A DNA stretch of 64,000 bases from Paracidovorax avenae (GCF_040892545.1 NZ_CP156079.1:2701501-2765500); one strand, 5' to 3'. Shown: positions 27,564 through 36,920, counted from the first letter of the stretch. Notes: a model not told the origin generated them from the sequence alone. A program made the numbers and translations.

Positions 27564-29059
27564 GATGAACAGCTGATCTCGATGGAAGAGGCCCAGTCGG
27601 GCGGGAACCCCGCCCACTCGGCTTGGGCGGGATGTTCGTCGAAAGGCCGGGCCAGCACGGCCTGCAGCGCGTGCAGGGGCGCGAAATCCCCCGTCTTCGC
27701 CGCCCGGATGGCCTGCTCGCCCAGGTGGTTGCGCAGCACGAAGCGGGGATTGGTGCGCTGCATGAGGCCGGCCGCGTCCTGCGCGGCCTCGCTCCCGAGG
27801 CGCTCCCGGTAGCGTGCCGACCAGTCTTCCCATCCGGCCCGGTCGATGAACAGGTTGCGCACCGGTGCGAAGTCGCCGCCGGCCGCTGCCTGCGAGAGCC
27901 GGTGCCAGAAGATGGTGTAGTCCACGGCGTCCGCCGCCAGCAGCCCTAGCAGGTCGTCCACCAGCGCGGCGTCGCCTTCTGCGGCCGAGGCCAGGCCGAG
28001 CTTGGCGCGCATGCGGGCCATGTACTCCGCCGGGAAGGCCGTGCGGTAGGGTTCGAGCGCGGCCTGTGCGAGGCCGGTGTCTTCGATCAGCGGCATCAGC
28101 GCCTGGCCGAGGCAGAAGAGATTCCAGTAGGCGACCTGCGGCTGGCGGTTGAAGGCGTAGCGGCCCTGGCTGTCGCTGTGGTTGCAGATGTGCCCCGGCA
28201 CGAAGGCATCGAGGAACTGGAAGGGGCCGTAGTCGATGGTGAGCCCCAGGATGCTCATGTTGTCCGTGTTCATCACCCCGTGGCAGAAACCCGCGGCCTG
28301 CCACTGCGCCAGCAGCGCGGCGGTTCGTGCGCCCACGGCCTGCAGCAGCGCGGCATACGGGTTGCCGCCGGGCGCATCGCCGGCATCGCGGCAGCCGGGG
28401 TAGTAGCGGTCGATCACGTAGTCCGCGAGGGCGCGCAGTTCGCGCACCTGGTCGCGCGCCGCGAAGTGTTCGAAGTGGCCGAACCGCACGAAGCTGGGCG
28501 CCACGCGCGTCACCACGGCGGCGGTCTCGATCTCCTCGCGTACCACGGGTGCCGGCGAAGCCGTCAGGGCCAGCGCACGCGTGGTCGGGATGCCGAGCGC
28601 ATGCATGGCCTCGCTGCAGAGAAACTCCCGGATGGACGAGCGCAGCACGGCGCGGCCGTCGCCCATGCGCGAGTAGGGGGTGCGTCCGCTGCCCTTGAGC
28701 TGCACCTCGTAGCCGGTTGCGGTCTCGCCCAGGAGGATGGCGCGGCCGTCGCCCAGCTGTCCGGCCCAGACGCCGAACTGGTGGCCACTGTACACGCTCG
28801 CCAGGGGCCGCATGCCGCGCAGGAGCGCGTTGCCGGACAGCACCTGCACCGCCGCGTCGCTGCCCAGCCAGTCCGCTTCCATGCCGATGAGCCGTGCGGC
28901 GGACTCGCTGCCCGCCACCCACCGGGGATCGGGCAGCGGTGTCGGGACCAGTTCGGTGAAGAAGCCGGGCCCGAGGGCGGCGAAACCGTCCCGCCAGGCG
29001 AGCCCGGAGCGGGCCTCGGCCGTCGGGGCGGAGGGGGCGGAGGTCGTCATTGCCGCCAT
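27560..29059 (-). CDS. selO: Protein adenylyltransferase SelO (YdiU)
   Basis: This 499-residue pseudokinase-fold enzyme transfers AMP to Ser/Thr/Tyr of target proteins, as shown for SelO of E. coli. Signatures are [18 protein letters not shown] text at about 105-117, [40 protein letters not shown] and [12 protein letters not shown]. The protein ends SCSS, so the residue that is selenocysteine in animal SelO is Cys497 here. The SelO family is tied to redox stress. The overlap with msrB fits that theme. Confidence 0.95.
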   Translation of the reverse strand: MAAMTTSAPSAPTAEARSGLAWRDGFAALGPGFFTELVPTPLPDPRWVAGSESAARLIGMEADWLGSDAAVQVLSGNALLRGMRPLASVYSGHQFGVWAGQLGDGRAILLGETATGYEVQLKGSGRTPYSRMGDGRAVLRSSIREFLCSEAMHALGIPTTRALALTASPAPVVREEIETAAVVTRVAPSFVRFGHFEHFAARDQVRELRALADYVIDRYYPGCRDAGDAPGGNPYAALLQAVGARTAALLAQWQAAGFCHGVMNTDNMSILGLTIDYGPFQFLDAFVPGHICNHSDSQGRYAFNRQPQVAYWNLFCLGQALMPLIEDTGLAQAALEPYRTAFPAEYMARMRAKLGLASAAEGDAALVDDLLGLLAADAVDYTIFWHRLSQAAAGGDFAPVRNLFIDRAGWEDWSARYRERLGSEAAQDAAGLMQRTNPRFVLRNHLGEQAIRAAKTGDFAPLHALQAVLARPFDEHPAQAEWAGFPPDWASSIEISCSS

Positions 29060-29127
29060 TGTCTCCCAGCGCCTTTGCCTGGGCGGCCCACAGGGGCTTG
29101 CTCCGAGGAAGGAGCTCTCGCACCACG

Positions 29128-29149
29128 CCCTGTCAACCTGGTGACAGGG
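29128..29149. promoter_or_regulatory. Palindrome between divergent selO and acyl-CoA ligase genes
   Basis: CCCTGTCA-N6-TGACAGGG, with 8-bp perfect arms, lies in the 184-base divergent gap. It has no T-tract, so it is more likely an operator than a terminator. The regulator is unknown. Confidence 0.4.
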
Positions 29150-29243
29150 GGCGCCGGGCGCCGGGTTGCCCTGGGGGTGCGGTGCCTTGACGCAGGGTTA
29201 GGATTCGATGATCACCATATCCCCGGGAATAGAAGGAGACACC

Positions 29244-30884
29244 ATGCTGGGCCTGATGCAGAGCCAACCCCTGCTGATTTCGACGCTCGTCGAGTTCGCG
29301 GAACGCCACCACGGCGATGCGCAGATCGTCTCGCGGCGCGTGGAGGGCGACATCCACCGCTATACCTACCGGGACATGGCCGCCCGCGCGCGCCAGCTCG
29401 CGAACACGCTGGATGCGGAGGGCCTGGCCGCCAGCGCCCGCGTCGCCAGCCTGGCATGGAACGGCTACCGCCATCTGGAGATGTATTATGGGGTGAGCGG
29501 TTCGGGCCGCGTGCTGCACACGATCAATCCGCGGCTGCATCCCGACCAGGTCGCCTGGATCGTGAACCATGCGGAGGACGAAGTGCTGTGCTTCGACCTC
29601 ACGTTCCTGCCCATCGTGCAGGCCGTGCATGCGAAATGCCCGACGGTCCGCCGCTGGGTGGCGCTCTGCGATGCCGACCGGCTCCCGCAGGACACGGGCA
29701 TTCCGCAGCTCACGAGCTACGAGAGCTGGATCGGCGCGGCCTCCAGCGAGTACGCCTGGCCGGTGTTCGACGAAAACTCCGCTTCCAGCCTCTGCTACAC
29801 CAGCGGCACCACGGGCCATCCCAAGGGCGTGCTCTACAGCCACCGCTCCTCGGTCCTGCATGCGTACGCCGCGGCCCTGCCCGACGTCATGGGCCTGTCG
29901 GCCAGCGACTCGGTGCTGCCCGTGGTACCCATGTTCCACGTCAATGCCTGGGGCATTCCGTATTCGGCGCCGCTCACCGGATGCAAGCTGGTGTTCCCAG
30001 GGCCCGCTCTGGACGGCAAGTCCGTCTATGACCTCATGGACGCCGAGGGCGTGACCTTCGCGGCCGGCGTGCCGACCGTCTGGCAGATGCTGCTGCAGCA
30101 CGTGAAGTCGATCGGCGCGCGCTTCGGCAAGCTCCGGCGCACGGTGATCGGCGGCTCTGCCTGCCCGCCAGCGATGATCGAGGCCTTCCAGAATGACTAC
30201 GGCGTGCGCGTGCTGCATGCCTGGGGCATGACCGAGATGAGCCCCCTGGGCACGCTCTGCTCGCTCAAGAACAAGCACCTGGACCTGCCGGAGCCGGAGC
30301 GCATGAAGATCCTGCTCAAGCAGGGCCGCGCCATCTTCGGTGTCGACATGAAGATCGTCGATGGCGAAGGGCGCGAGCTGCCCTGGGACGGCAGGACCTA
30401 CGGCGACCTGCTGGTGAAGGGCCCCTGGATCGTGGACCGCTACTACCGCTCGGACGAGAGCCCGCTGGTGCCCGACGCGCAGGGCCGCGGCTGGTTCCCC
30501 ACGGGCGACGTGGCCACCATCGACCCCGACGGCTACATGCAGATCACGGACCGCAGCAAGGACGTGATCAAGTCCGGCGGCGAATGGATCAGTTCGATCG
30601 ACATCGAGAATATCGCCATGGCGCATCCGGCCGTGGCCATGGCGGCCTGCGTGGGCATGCCGCATCCGAAGTGGGACGAGCGGCCCATCGTGGCCGTCGT
30701 GCAGCGCCCGGGCGCGGAACTCACGCGCGAGGAACTGCTTGCCTTCTACGAGGGCAAGACCGCGAAATGGCAGATTCCGGACGACGTCGTGTTCCTGGAC
30801 GCGATCCCCATCGGCGCGACCGGGAAGATGCTCAAGGCCAGGCTGCGCGACCAGTTGCAGGGCTATCGCCTCCCCGGGCTCTGA
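29244..30884 (+). CDS. Fatty acyl/aryl-CoA ligase (AMP-forming)
   Basis: This 546-residue ANL-family ligase starts at the ATG behind AGAAGGAGACACC. The P-loop motif is SLCYTSGTTGHPKGVLYSH. A5-like HAWGMTEMSPLG, GWFPTGDVATIDPDGYMQIT, DRSKDVIKSGGEWIS and the final IGATGKMLKARLRDQL with catalytic Lys complete the set. The family activates medium or long fatty acids, or aromatic acids, to CoA thioesters. A complete branched-chain-type ABC importer follows, so it probably activates what that system imports. Substrate chain length cannot be told. Confidence 0.9.
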   Translation: MLGLMQSQPLLISTLVEFAERHHGDAQIVSRRVEGDIHRYTYRDMAARARQLANTLDAEGLAASARVASLAWNGYRHLEMYYGVSGSGRVLHTINPRLHPDQVAWIVNHAEDEVLCFDLTFLPIVQAVHAKCPTVRRWVALCDADRLPQDTGIPQLTSYESWIGAASSEYAWPVFDENSASSLCYTSGTTGHPKGVLYSHRSSVLHAYAAALPDVMGLSASDSVLPVVPMFHVNAWGIPYSAPLTGCKLVFPGPALDGKSVYDLMDAEGVTFAAGVPTVWQMLLQHVKSIGARFGKLRRTVIGGSACPPAMIEAFQNDYGVRVLHAWGMTEMSPLGTLCSLKNKHLDLPEPERMKILLKQGRAIFGVDMKIVDGEGRELPWDGRTYGDLLVKGPWIVDRYYRSDESPLVPDAQGRGWFPTGDVATIDPDGYMQITDRSKDVIKSGGEWISSIDIENIAMAHPAVAMAACVGMPHPKWDERPIVAVVQRPGAELTREELLAFYEGKTAKWQIPDDVVFLDAIPIGATGKMLKARLRDQLQGYRLPGL

Positions 30885-30962
30885 GCGGGGCAGGGTGGCC
30901 GCTGCCGGGGGGGCCGGCCGCCGTGAGTCGCCTGCGGGATAGGCGCTAGGGTGAATCCCTGA

Positions 30963-30997
30963 ACGCCGCAGCGTACCTCGCCTGTACGCTGCGGCGT
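30963..30997 (+). promoter_or_regulatory. Strong hairpin in the 5' region of the ABC transporter operon
   Basis: ACGCCGCAGCGTAC at 30963-30976 pairs perfectly with GTACGCTGCGGCGT at 30984-30997, with loop CTCGCCT. Only a short GTTC follows, so it lacks the T-tract of an intrinsic terminator. It lies 79 bases after the ligase stop and 34 bases before the next start. It may be a processing, stability or attenuation element. Confidence 0.55.
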
Positions 30998-31031
30998 GTT
31001 CGGTGACACCTACAACGCAAGGAGACAGGCG

Positions 31032-32267
31032 ATGAGATTTGCTATCAAACTGGTGGCTGTATCTGCAATGTTGGCGACCGCAGGCGGTGCCTTTGCCCAG
31101 AAGGGCGAAACCGTCAAGATCGCGTGGCTCGACCCGCTCTCGGGGCTGATGGCCGCGGTGGGCACCAACCAGCTCAAGAGCTTCCAGTTCCTGGCCGAGG
31201 AGTTCAGCAAGAAGAACGCCTCGGGCGTGAAGTTCGAGGTCATCGGCATCGACAACAAGCTCAGCCCGCAGGAGACCACGAGCGCCCTGCGCTCCGCGAT
31301 GGACCAGGGCGCGCGCTACGTGGTGCAGGGCAACGGATCGGGCCCCGCGCTCGCCATCATCGATGCGCTGGAAAAACACAATGCGCGCAATCCCGGCAAG
31401 GAGGTGCTCTACCTCAACTACGCCGCGGTCGATCCGGACCTCACGAACAGCAAGTGCAGCTACTGGCACTTCCGCCTCGATGCCGACACGTCGATGAAGA
31501 TGGAGGCCATGACCACCTTCATGAAGGACCAGCCCGACATCAAGAAGGTCTACCTCATCAACCAGAACTATGCGCACGGACAGCAGGTGTCCAAGTACGC
31601 CAAGGAGAACCTGGCCCGCAAGCGGCCCGACGTGCAGATCGTGGGCGACGACCTGCACCCCCTGGCCCAGGTCCGCGACTTCGCGCCCTACATCGCGAAG
31701 ATCAAGCAGTCGGGCGCCGACACGGTGATCACCGGCAACTGGGGCTCCGACCTCGCGCTGCTCATCAAGGCCGCGAACGATGCGGGCCTGAACAACGTCA
31801 ACTTCTACACCTACTACGGCGGGGTGACCGGTTCGCCCACCGCCATGGGTGCGGCCGCTGCCGGGCGCGTGTACATGGTCTCGTACAACCACCTGAACCT
31901 GCCCGGCGATATCGGCCGCGTGGTGGCCGACTACAAGAAGAAATTCAACGACGACATGTACACGGGGGCCGTCTACCATGCCTTCGCCATGCTGGATGCG
32001 GGCTTCGTGAAGGCCAAAAGCACCGACCCCGTGAAGGTGGCCAGCGTACTGGAGGGCATGAAGTTCAACAGCTTCAACGGCGAGGTGGAGATGCGCAAGT
32101 CCGACCACCAGCTGCAGCAGGGCCTCTTCGTCTCCAAGTGGGAGAAGGCGGGCGGCAAGTACCCCTACGACGCGGAGAATACGGGCTACACCTTCGTGCC
32201 CGTGAAGTACTACGAGCCCTACGTGGCGAGCACGCCCACCTCGTGCCAGATGAAGCGGCCTTCGTGA
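31032..32267 (+). CDS. Branched-chain amino acid-type ABC transporter substrate-binding protein
   Basis: This 411-residue periplasmic protein (Peripla_BP_6/LivK fold) has a signal peptide ending at AFA-Q, residue 23. KIAWLDPLSGLMAAVG opens the mature part. IGIDNKLSPQETTSALRSAM and YLNYAAVDPDLTNSKCSYWH are typical of the subgroup that is found with acyl-CoA ligase genes in Burkholderiales. Two Cys residues, one near 148 and one in SCQMKRPS at the end, may form a disulfide. The ligand may be an aromatic or fatty acid rather than an amino acid, judging by the ligase upstream. Confidence 0.88.
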   Translation: MRFAIKLVAVSAMLATAGGAFAQKGETVKIAWLDPLSGLMAAVGTNQLKSFQFLAEEFSKKNASGVKFEVIGIDNKLSPQETTSALRSAMDQGARYVVQGNGSGPALAIIDALEKHNARNPGKEVLYLNYAAVDPDLTNSKCSYWHFRLDADTSMKMEAMTTFMKDQPDIKKVYLINQNYAHGQQVSKYAKENLARKRPDVQIVGDDLHPLAQVRDFAPYIAKIKQSGADTVITGNWGSDLALLIKAANDAGLNNVNFYTYYGGVTGSPTAMGAAAAGRVYMVSYNHLNLPGDIGRVVADYKKKFNDDMYTGAVYHAFAMLDAGFVKAKSTDPVKVASVLEGMKFNSFNGEVEMRKSDHQLQQGLFVSKWEKAGGKYPYDAENTGYTFVPVKYYEPYVASTPTSCQMKRPS

Positions 32268-32388
32268 CCGCACGGCCCCGCCGCGGGGCCCTCGCATCGG
32301 ACGGGCCCGGAAGAACGCCATCCCGGGCCCGGTCTCCGGCCTTTCATCCCTCTCTCGCCTTCCCGCAGCGCCTCGCGGCCTGATCCCG

Positions 32389-33342
32389 ATGAACCTCGAG
32401 TTTTTCGTCATCTCCCTGCTCAATGGATTGAGCTACGGGCTCCTGCTGTTCATGCTGAGCTCCGGGCTGACGCTGATCTTCAGCATGATGGGCGTGCTCA
32501 ATTTCGCCCACACCAGCTTCTACATGCTCGGCGCCTATTTCGCCTATTCCATTTCGGGCGTGGTGGGCTTCTGGCCCGCGCTCGTCATCGCGCCGCTGGC
32601 CGTGGGGGCGCTGGGCGCGGCCTTCGAGCGCTATGCGCTGCGGCGCGTGCACAAGTTCGGCCATGTCCCGGAACTGCTCGTCACCTTCGGCCTGTCGTAC
32701 CTCATCCTGGAGATCGTGCAGCTCGTATGGGGGCGCTCCACCGTGCCCTACGGCCTGCCGTCCCAGCTGCAGGGGCCGCTCTTCACGCTCTACGGCACGC
32801 AGTTTCCCAAGTCCCGTTCCTTCGTCATGCTGGTGGCGCTGCTGATGCTGCTGTCGGTCTGGCTGGTCCTGACCCGCACACGCATCGGCCTCGTCATCCA
32901 GGCGGCGCTCAAGCAGCCCGAAATGGTGGAAGCGCTCGGCCACAACGTGCCCCGGGTCTTCATGCTGGTGTTCGGCGGTGGCTGCGCCCTGGCCGGGCTC
33001 GCGGGCGTCATCGGCGGCAATACCTATGTCACCGAGCCCGCGATGGCCGCTTCGGTGGGCTCCATCATCTTCGTGGTCGTCGTGGTGGGGGGCATGGGTT
33101 CGCTCGCGGGGGCGTTCCTCGCCTCGCTGATCATCGGCCTGGTGCAGACCTTCGCCGTCGCCCTGGACTACTCGCTGGCGGACGCATTGCGCACGGCGGG
33201 CATGGCCGTCACGGACCAGACCTTCGGCTACCCCGTGCTCAAGCTCACCATCTCGCAGGTCGCGCCGATCCTGCCGTACCTTTTCCTCGTGCTGATCCTG
33301 ATCTTCCGTCCCAAGGGACTGCTCGGAACGCGGGAGGACTGA
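32389..33342 (+). CDS. livH: ABC transporter permease, LivH type
   Basis: This 317-residue inner-membrane permease of the branched-chain family opens MNLEFFVISLLNGLSYGLLL. GLTLIFSMMGVLNFAHTSFY is the classic LivH signature, and the EAA-like region falls around residues 160-190. About eight membrane helices are seen. There is no clear Shine-Dalgarno before the ATG. It lies 121 bases after the binding-protein gene. Confidence 0.92.
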   Translation: MNLEFFVISLLNGLSYGLLLFMLSSGLTLIFSMMGVLNFAHTSFYMLGAYFAYSISGVVGFWPALVIAPLAVGALGAAFERYALRRVHKFGHVPELLVTFGLSYLILEIVQLVWGRSTVPYGLPSQLQGPLFTLYGTQFPKSRSFVMLVALLMLLSVWLVLTRTRIGLVIQAALKQPEMVEALGHNVPRVFMLVFGGGCALAGLAGVIGGNTYVTEPAMAASVGSIIFVVVVVGGMGSLAGAFLASLIIGLVQTFAVALDYSLADALRTAGMAVTDQTFGYPVLKLTISQVAPILPYLFLVLILIFRPKGLLGTRED

Positions 33343-33348
33343 CACACC

Positions 33349-34668
33349 ATGGCCATGCATCCAACTTCCGGGGTCTATCGTTTCCGGCCGCTCGACATCG
33401 GCCGCGCCGTGGTCTGGGGCCTGTTCGCGCTGGCGCTCATCGTTGCGCCCATGCTGTTCACCAGCAGCCTGGCGCTCACCATGCTCTCGCAGATCGGCTA
33501 TCTCATCATCATCTGCCTGTCCTACAACATCCTGCTGGGGCAGGGGGGCATGCTGAGCTTCGGGCACGCCGTCTATACCGGCCTGGGCTCGTTCATGGCC
33601 GTGCACGCCATGAACTGGGCCGGCAAGGGGGCGTTGCCCGTGCCGCTGGTGCTCATCCCGCTGGTGGGCGGGCTGGCCGGCATGTTCTTCGCGGTGCTGC
33701 TGGGCTTCGTCACCACGAAGAAATCCGGCACCACTTTCGCGATGATCACGCTGGGTATCGGCGAGCTGGTGGCCTCCATGGCGCTGATGTTCCCCGAGGT
33801 GTTCGGCGGGGAGGGCGGCATCACGACCGACCGGGTGTACGGCAAGGGGTTCTTCGGCATCACCTTCGGCCCGGCCATCCAGGTGTACTACCTGATCGCC
33901 GCCTATTGCTTTGCCTGCACGGCGCTCATGTTCGCCTTCACCGGCACGCCGCTCGGCCGCATGCTGAACGCGGTGCGCGACAACCCCGAGCGCGTGGAGT
34001 TCATCGGCTACAACACCCAGCGCGTGCGTTACTACGCCTTCATCATTTCCGGCTTCTTCGCCGGCATCGGCGGCGCGCTGGCCGCGATCAATTTCGAGAT
34101 CGTCACCGCGGCCGACAGCGTGAGCGTGATGCGCTCGGGCTCCTACCTGCTGTTCACCTTCCTGGGCGGCGCCACCTTCTTCTTCGGGCCCATCATCGGC
34201 GCGGTGCTGCTGGTCTTTGCCTCCGTGCTGCTGTCGGAGCTCTCCAAGGCTTGGCTGCTGTACCTGGGCCTGGTGTTCCTGTTCATGGTGATGTATGCGC
34301 CGGGCGGCATCGCGAGCCTGATCCTGATGAACCTGCGCGTCGCGCGCCACGGGCGCCTGAAGCCGCTGCTGCCGGGCTACCTCGCGCTGGCCTGCTCCGC
34401 GCTCGTTGCGGTCGCGGGCGCCGCCGCGATGATCGAGATGACCTACCACCTGCAGCTCAACGCGGCGCTCGGGCCGCAGATCGGATTCATGGGCATGACC
34501 CTCGACGCGCGCAGTGCCGCGACCTGGATCGGCGCCGGCCTCGTGTTCGCCGTGGGGCTGGGCCTGTTCGAGGTATGCCGCAGGCGCTTCACCCGCGCCT
34601 GGGGCGCCACCCAGGAAAGCATCGAGCGCGACCTGCAATCCACTTCGGGACGGGGAGGCCGCGCATGA
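33349..34668 (+). CDS. livM: ABC transporter permease, LivM type with C-terminal extension
   Basis: The protein has 439 residues. The permease core contains LSYNILLGQGGMLSFGHAVY and MLNAVRDNPERVEFIGYNTQ, both LivM hallmarks. After the usual end near residue 330, about 100 residues follow with two more predicted membrane segments and a basic tail. This makes it longer than E. coli LivM-type cores. It follows livH by six bases and overlaps livG in ATGA. Confidence 0.92.
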   Translation: MAMHPTSGVYRFRPLDIGRAVVWGLFALALIVAPMLFTSSLALTMLSQIGYLIIICLSYNILLGQGGMLSFGHAVYTGLGSFMAVHAMNWAGKGALPVPLVLIPLVGGLAGMFFAVLLGFVTTKKSGTTFAMITLGIGELVASMALMFPEVFGGEGGITTDRVYGKGFFGITFGPAIQVYYLIAAYCFACTALMFAFTGTPLGRMLNAVRDNPERVEFIGYNTQRVRYYAFIISGFFAGIGGALAAINFEIVTAADSVSVMRSGSYLLFTFLGGATFFFGPIIGAVLLVFASVLLSELSKAWLLYLGLVFLFMVMYAPGGIASLILMNLRVARHGRLKPLLPGYLALACSALVAVAGAAAMIEMTYHLQLNAALGPQIGFMGMTLDARSAATWIGAGLVFAVGLGLFEVCRRRFTRAWGATQESIERDLQSTSGRGGRA

Positions 34669-35459
34669 CGGCCGTGAACCACCATCCCGCAGTCCCCGCG
34701 CTGGAACTGCGCGACCTGCGCAAGCGTTTCGGCAAGACGGAAATCATTCGCGGCGCCAACCTGTCGGTGCGGGCCGGAGAACGTGTGGCCATCATCGGCC
34801 CGAATGGCGCGGGCAAGTCCACGCTGTTCAACCTGATCAGCGGGCGCTTCGGCCCCACGAGCGGTGAGGTGCTGCTCAACGGGCAGCGCATCGACGGCAG
34901 GGCGCCATACGAGATCAACCGCATGGGCCTGTCGCGCAGCTTCCAGATCACCAACATCTTCCCGAAGCTGAGCGTGTTCGAGAACCTGCGCTGCGGCGTC
35001 CTCTGGAGCCTGGGCTATCGCTACAGCTTCTGGCGCTTCCTGTCCCGGCTCCACGACGCGAATGCCCGGGCGGAAGAACTGCTGGGGCAGATCCACCTGG
35101 AATCCAAGCGCGACACCCTGGCCATGAACCTGACCTATGCGGAGCAGCGTGCGCTGGAGATCGGCATCACCATCGCCGGCGGTGCCAGTGTCATCCTGCT
35201 GGACGAGCCCACGGCGGGCATGAGCAAGAGCGAGACCGCGCGCTTCATCCAGCTGATCCGCGAAGTGACGCAGGGGCGCACGCTGCTCACCGTGGAGCAC
35301 GACATGGGCGTGGTCTTCGGCCTGGCCGACCGCATCGCGGTGGTGGTGTACGGGGAGGTGATCGCCTTCGACACGCCGGAAGCCGTGCGCGCCAACCCGC
35401 GCGTGCAGGAGGCCTACCTGGGATCGGTGATCGCTGCAGAGCAGGCGGAGGGCCACTGA
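34665..35459 (+). CDS. livG: ABC transporter ATP-binding protein, LivG type
   Basis: This 264-residue ATPase has Walker A GPNGAGKST, the LivG-typical segment GLSRSFQITNIFPKLSVFEN and Walker B VILLDEPTAGMSKSE. The H-loop is TVEHDMGVVFGLADRI. The signature motif is degenerate, NLTYAEQRALEIG, where the usual form is LSYGxQR. Its start overlaps the livM stop, and livF follows after one base. Confidence 0.92.
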   Translation: MTAVNHHPAVPALELRDLRKRFGKTEIIRGANLSVRAGERVAIIGPNGAGKSTLFNLISGRFGPTSGEVLLNGQRIDGRAPYEINRMGLSRSFQITNIFPKLSVFENLRCGVLWSLGYRYSFWRFLSRLHDANARAEELLGQIHLESKRDTLAMNLTYAEQRALEIGITIAGGASVILLDEPTAGMSKSETARFIQLIREVTQGRTLLTVEHDMGVVFGLADRIAVVVYGEVIAFDTPEAVRANPRVQEAYLGSVIAAEQAEGH

Positions 35460-35460
35460 C

Positions 35461-36156
35461 ATGCTGCATATCGACAATCTGCATGCCTACTATGGCAAGA
35501 GCCACGTGCTGCACGGCGTGGGCTTCGACGTGGCGCCCGGCGAAATCGTGGCCCTGCTGGGACGCAACGGCTCGGGCCGTTCCACCACGGCCAAGGCCAT
35601 CATGGGCCTGGTGCACTGGGAGGGCACGCTGGAGTGGAAGGGGCGGGGGCTCACGGGCCGCAAGCCCTACGAGATCGCGCACCTGGGCCTGGGCTACGTG
35701 CCCGAGAGCCGCGACGTCTTTCCCAACCTGACCGTGCACCAGAACCTGCTGCTGGGCCAGAAGGGCCGGGGCAGGGGCAGCCGCTGGGGCTTCGACGACA
35801 TGTATGCGATGTTCCCGCGGCTCAAGGAGCGCCAGCACACGGAGGCGGGGGTGATGTCCGGTGGCGAGCAGCAGATGCTCACGCTTTGCCGCACGCTCAT
35901 GGGCGATCCGGACCTCATCATCATCGACGAGCCCACCGAGGGCCTGGCCCCGAAGATCGTCGAACTGGTGGGCGAATACCTGCAAAAGATCCGCGAGCGC
36001 GGCGTCTCGGTGCTGCTGATCGAGCAGAAGCTCACCATCGCGATGCGCATTTCCGACCGGGCGCTTGTCATGGGCCACGGCAGCATCGTCTTCGACGGCA
36101 CGCCCGAGGGCCTGCGTGCAGACACGGCGGTACGCAAGGAATGGCTGGAGGTGTGA
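35461..36156 (+). CDS. livF: ABC transporter ATP-binding protein, LivF type, with Arg in Walker A
   Basis: The 231-residue ATPase has Walker A GRNGSGRST at 34-42, with Arg40 where the phosphate-binding Lys is nearly invariant. The codon is CGT and the surrounding frame is intact. Signature MSGGEQQM, Walker B LIIIDEPTEGLAPK and H-loop LLIEQKL are all present. Only the Lys is changed. LivG, its partner, has a normal Walker A. The pair may therefore be asymmetric, with ATP turnover mainly on one site. It ends the transporter operon. Confidence 0.92.
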   Translation: MLHIDNLHAYYGKSHVLHGVGFDVAPGEIVALLGRNGSGRSTTAKAIMGLVHWEGTLEWKGRGLTGRKPYEIAHLGLGYVPESRDVFPNLTVHQNLLLGQKGRGRGSRWGFDDMYAMFPRLKERQHTEAGVMSGGEQQMLTLCRTLMGDPDLIIIDEPTEGLAPKIVELVGEYLQKIRERGVSVLLIEQKLTIAMRISDRALVMGHGSIVFDGTPEGLRADTAVRKEWLEV

Positions 36157-36305
36157 AATTCCGAAATTTGGGATTTGTGTTGTTAATTTTGTAAGTTATC
36201 GCTTCTAGAATCCCTGCCATCGTCGTTGGGCGGGCGTGCATGCATCCAGCCGTATGGTTCTTGGTCCGCAATCGGCGACAGTACCAACCCTCTGGATGAC
36301 CGTTC

Positions 36306-36920
36306 ATGACCAAGGCATTGATTCTGCTTCTTTCCCTGTATTCAGGTATGGCCTTCGCCGTGACTTCGACCGTCACGGGTGGCCAGTCATCGACCAACGT
36401 GACCTACGCGCCGTCGATTTCCTCGGGGGTCAACACGAACATCACGTCCTATAGTTCCTCGTTCCGGTGGATCTATACGTTGCGGACTTTCCAGGTGTGC
36501 CAGTCGGGCGCCTATGCGGCTACTTCCACCACGACCGGCGTCGTCAACACCACGTTCTTCCTGACAGGGACGTATGCCCCGACCACCACATTCCCTCCAT
36601 CCACGCCCATATCGAATTTCTTCATTTCCGATTTCAGCGGTGGATTCACTGCCACATTCCCGAGCACGAACCCCAGCATGAACCTGACGGCGGGGCAGCA
36701 GTATTCGGTTCTGGTTGTCTATAACCAGACCACGGCAGGCTCCTATCCCTACGTCAATACGCTGACGATGGATGGGCCGGGGAAGGTGATTTTTGACGGT
36801 AACGGCAGCTGCGAGGTCAGCGTCGCACCAATCCCGACACTGTCGGAATGGGCGAAGATCCTGCTGAGCCTGGGGCTGCTCGGGGTGGCCGGCTGGCACA
36901 GCCGCCGGTACCTGTCCTGA
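36306..36920 (+). CDS. Secreted protein with IPTL-CTERM sorting signal
   Basis: The protein has 204 residues. A signal peptide ends at AFA-V, about residue 18. The mature part is rich in Thr, Ser and Asn with low charge. The C-terminus has the IPTL-CTERM arrangement: IPTLSEWAK, a hydrophobic helix (ILLSLGLLGVAGW) and a basic end (HSRRYLS). Such tails are thought to be processed by an exosortase-like enzyme (XrtH), which is not in this window. Function is unknown, and surface anchoring or export is inferred. Its upstream gap is AT-richer than the surroundings. Confidence 0.85.
   Translation: MTKALILLLSLYSGMAFAVTSTVTGGQSSTNVTYAPSISSGVNTNITSYSSSFRWIYTLRTFQVCQSGAYAATSTTTGVVNTTFFLTGTYAPTTTFPPSTPISNFFISDFSGGFTATFPSTNPSMNLTAGQQYSVLVVYNQTTAGSYPYVNTLTMDGPGKVIFDGNGSCEVSVAPIPTLSEWAKILLSLGLLGVAGWHSRRYLS

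Noticed and set aside
29133..32423. Minus-strand open frame of 1096 codons
   Set aside because: It lies opposite the acyl-CoA ligase and binding-protein genes, both clearly real. The product is low-complexity His/Arg/Gly-rich text.
35461..36156. livF as a pseudogene because of the Walker A change
   Set aside because: The frame is intact, all other motifs are conserved and codon use is normal, so a functional variant is more likely.
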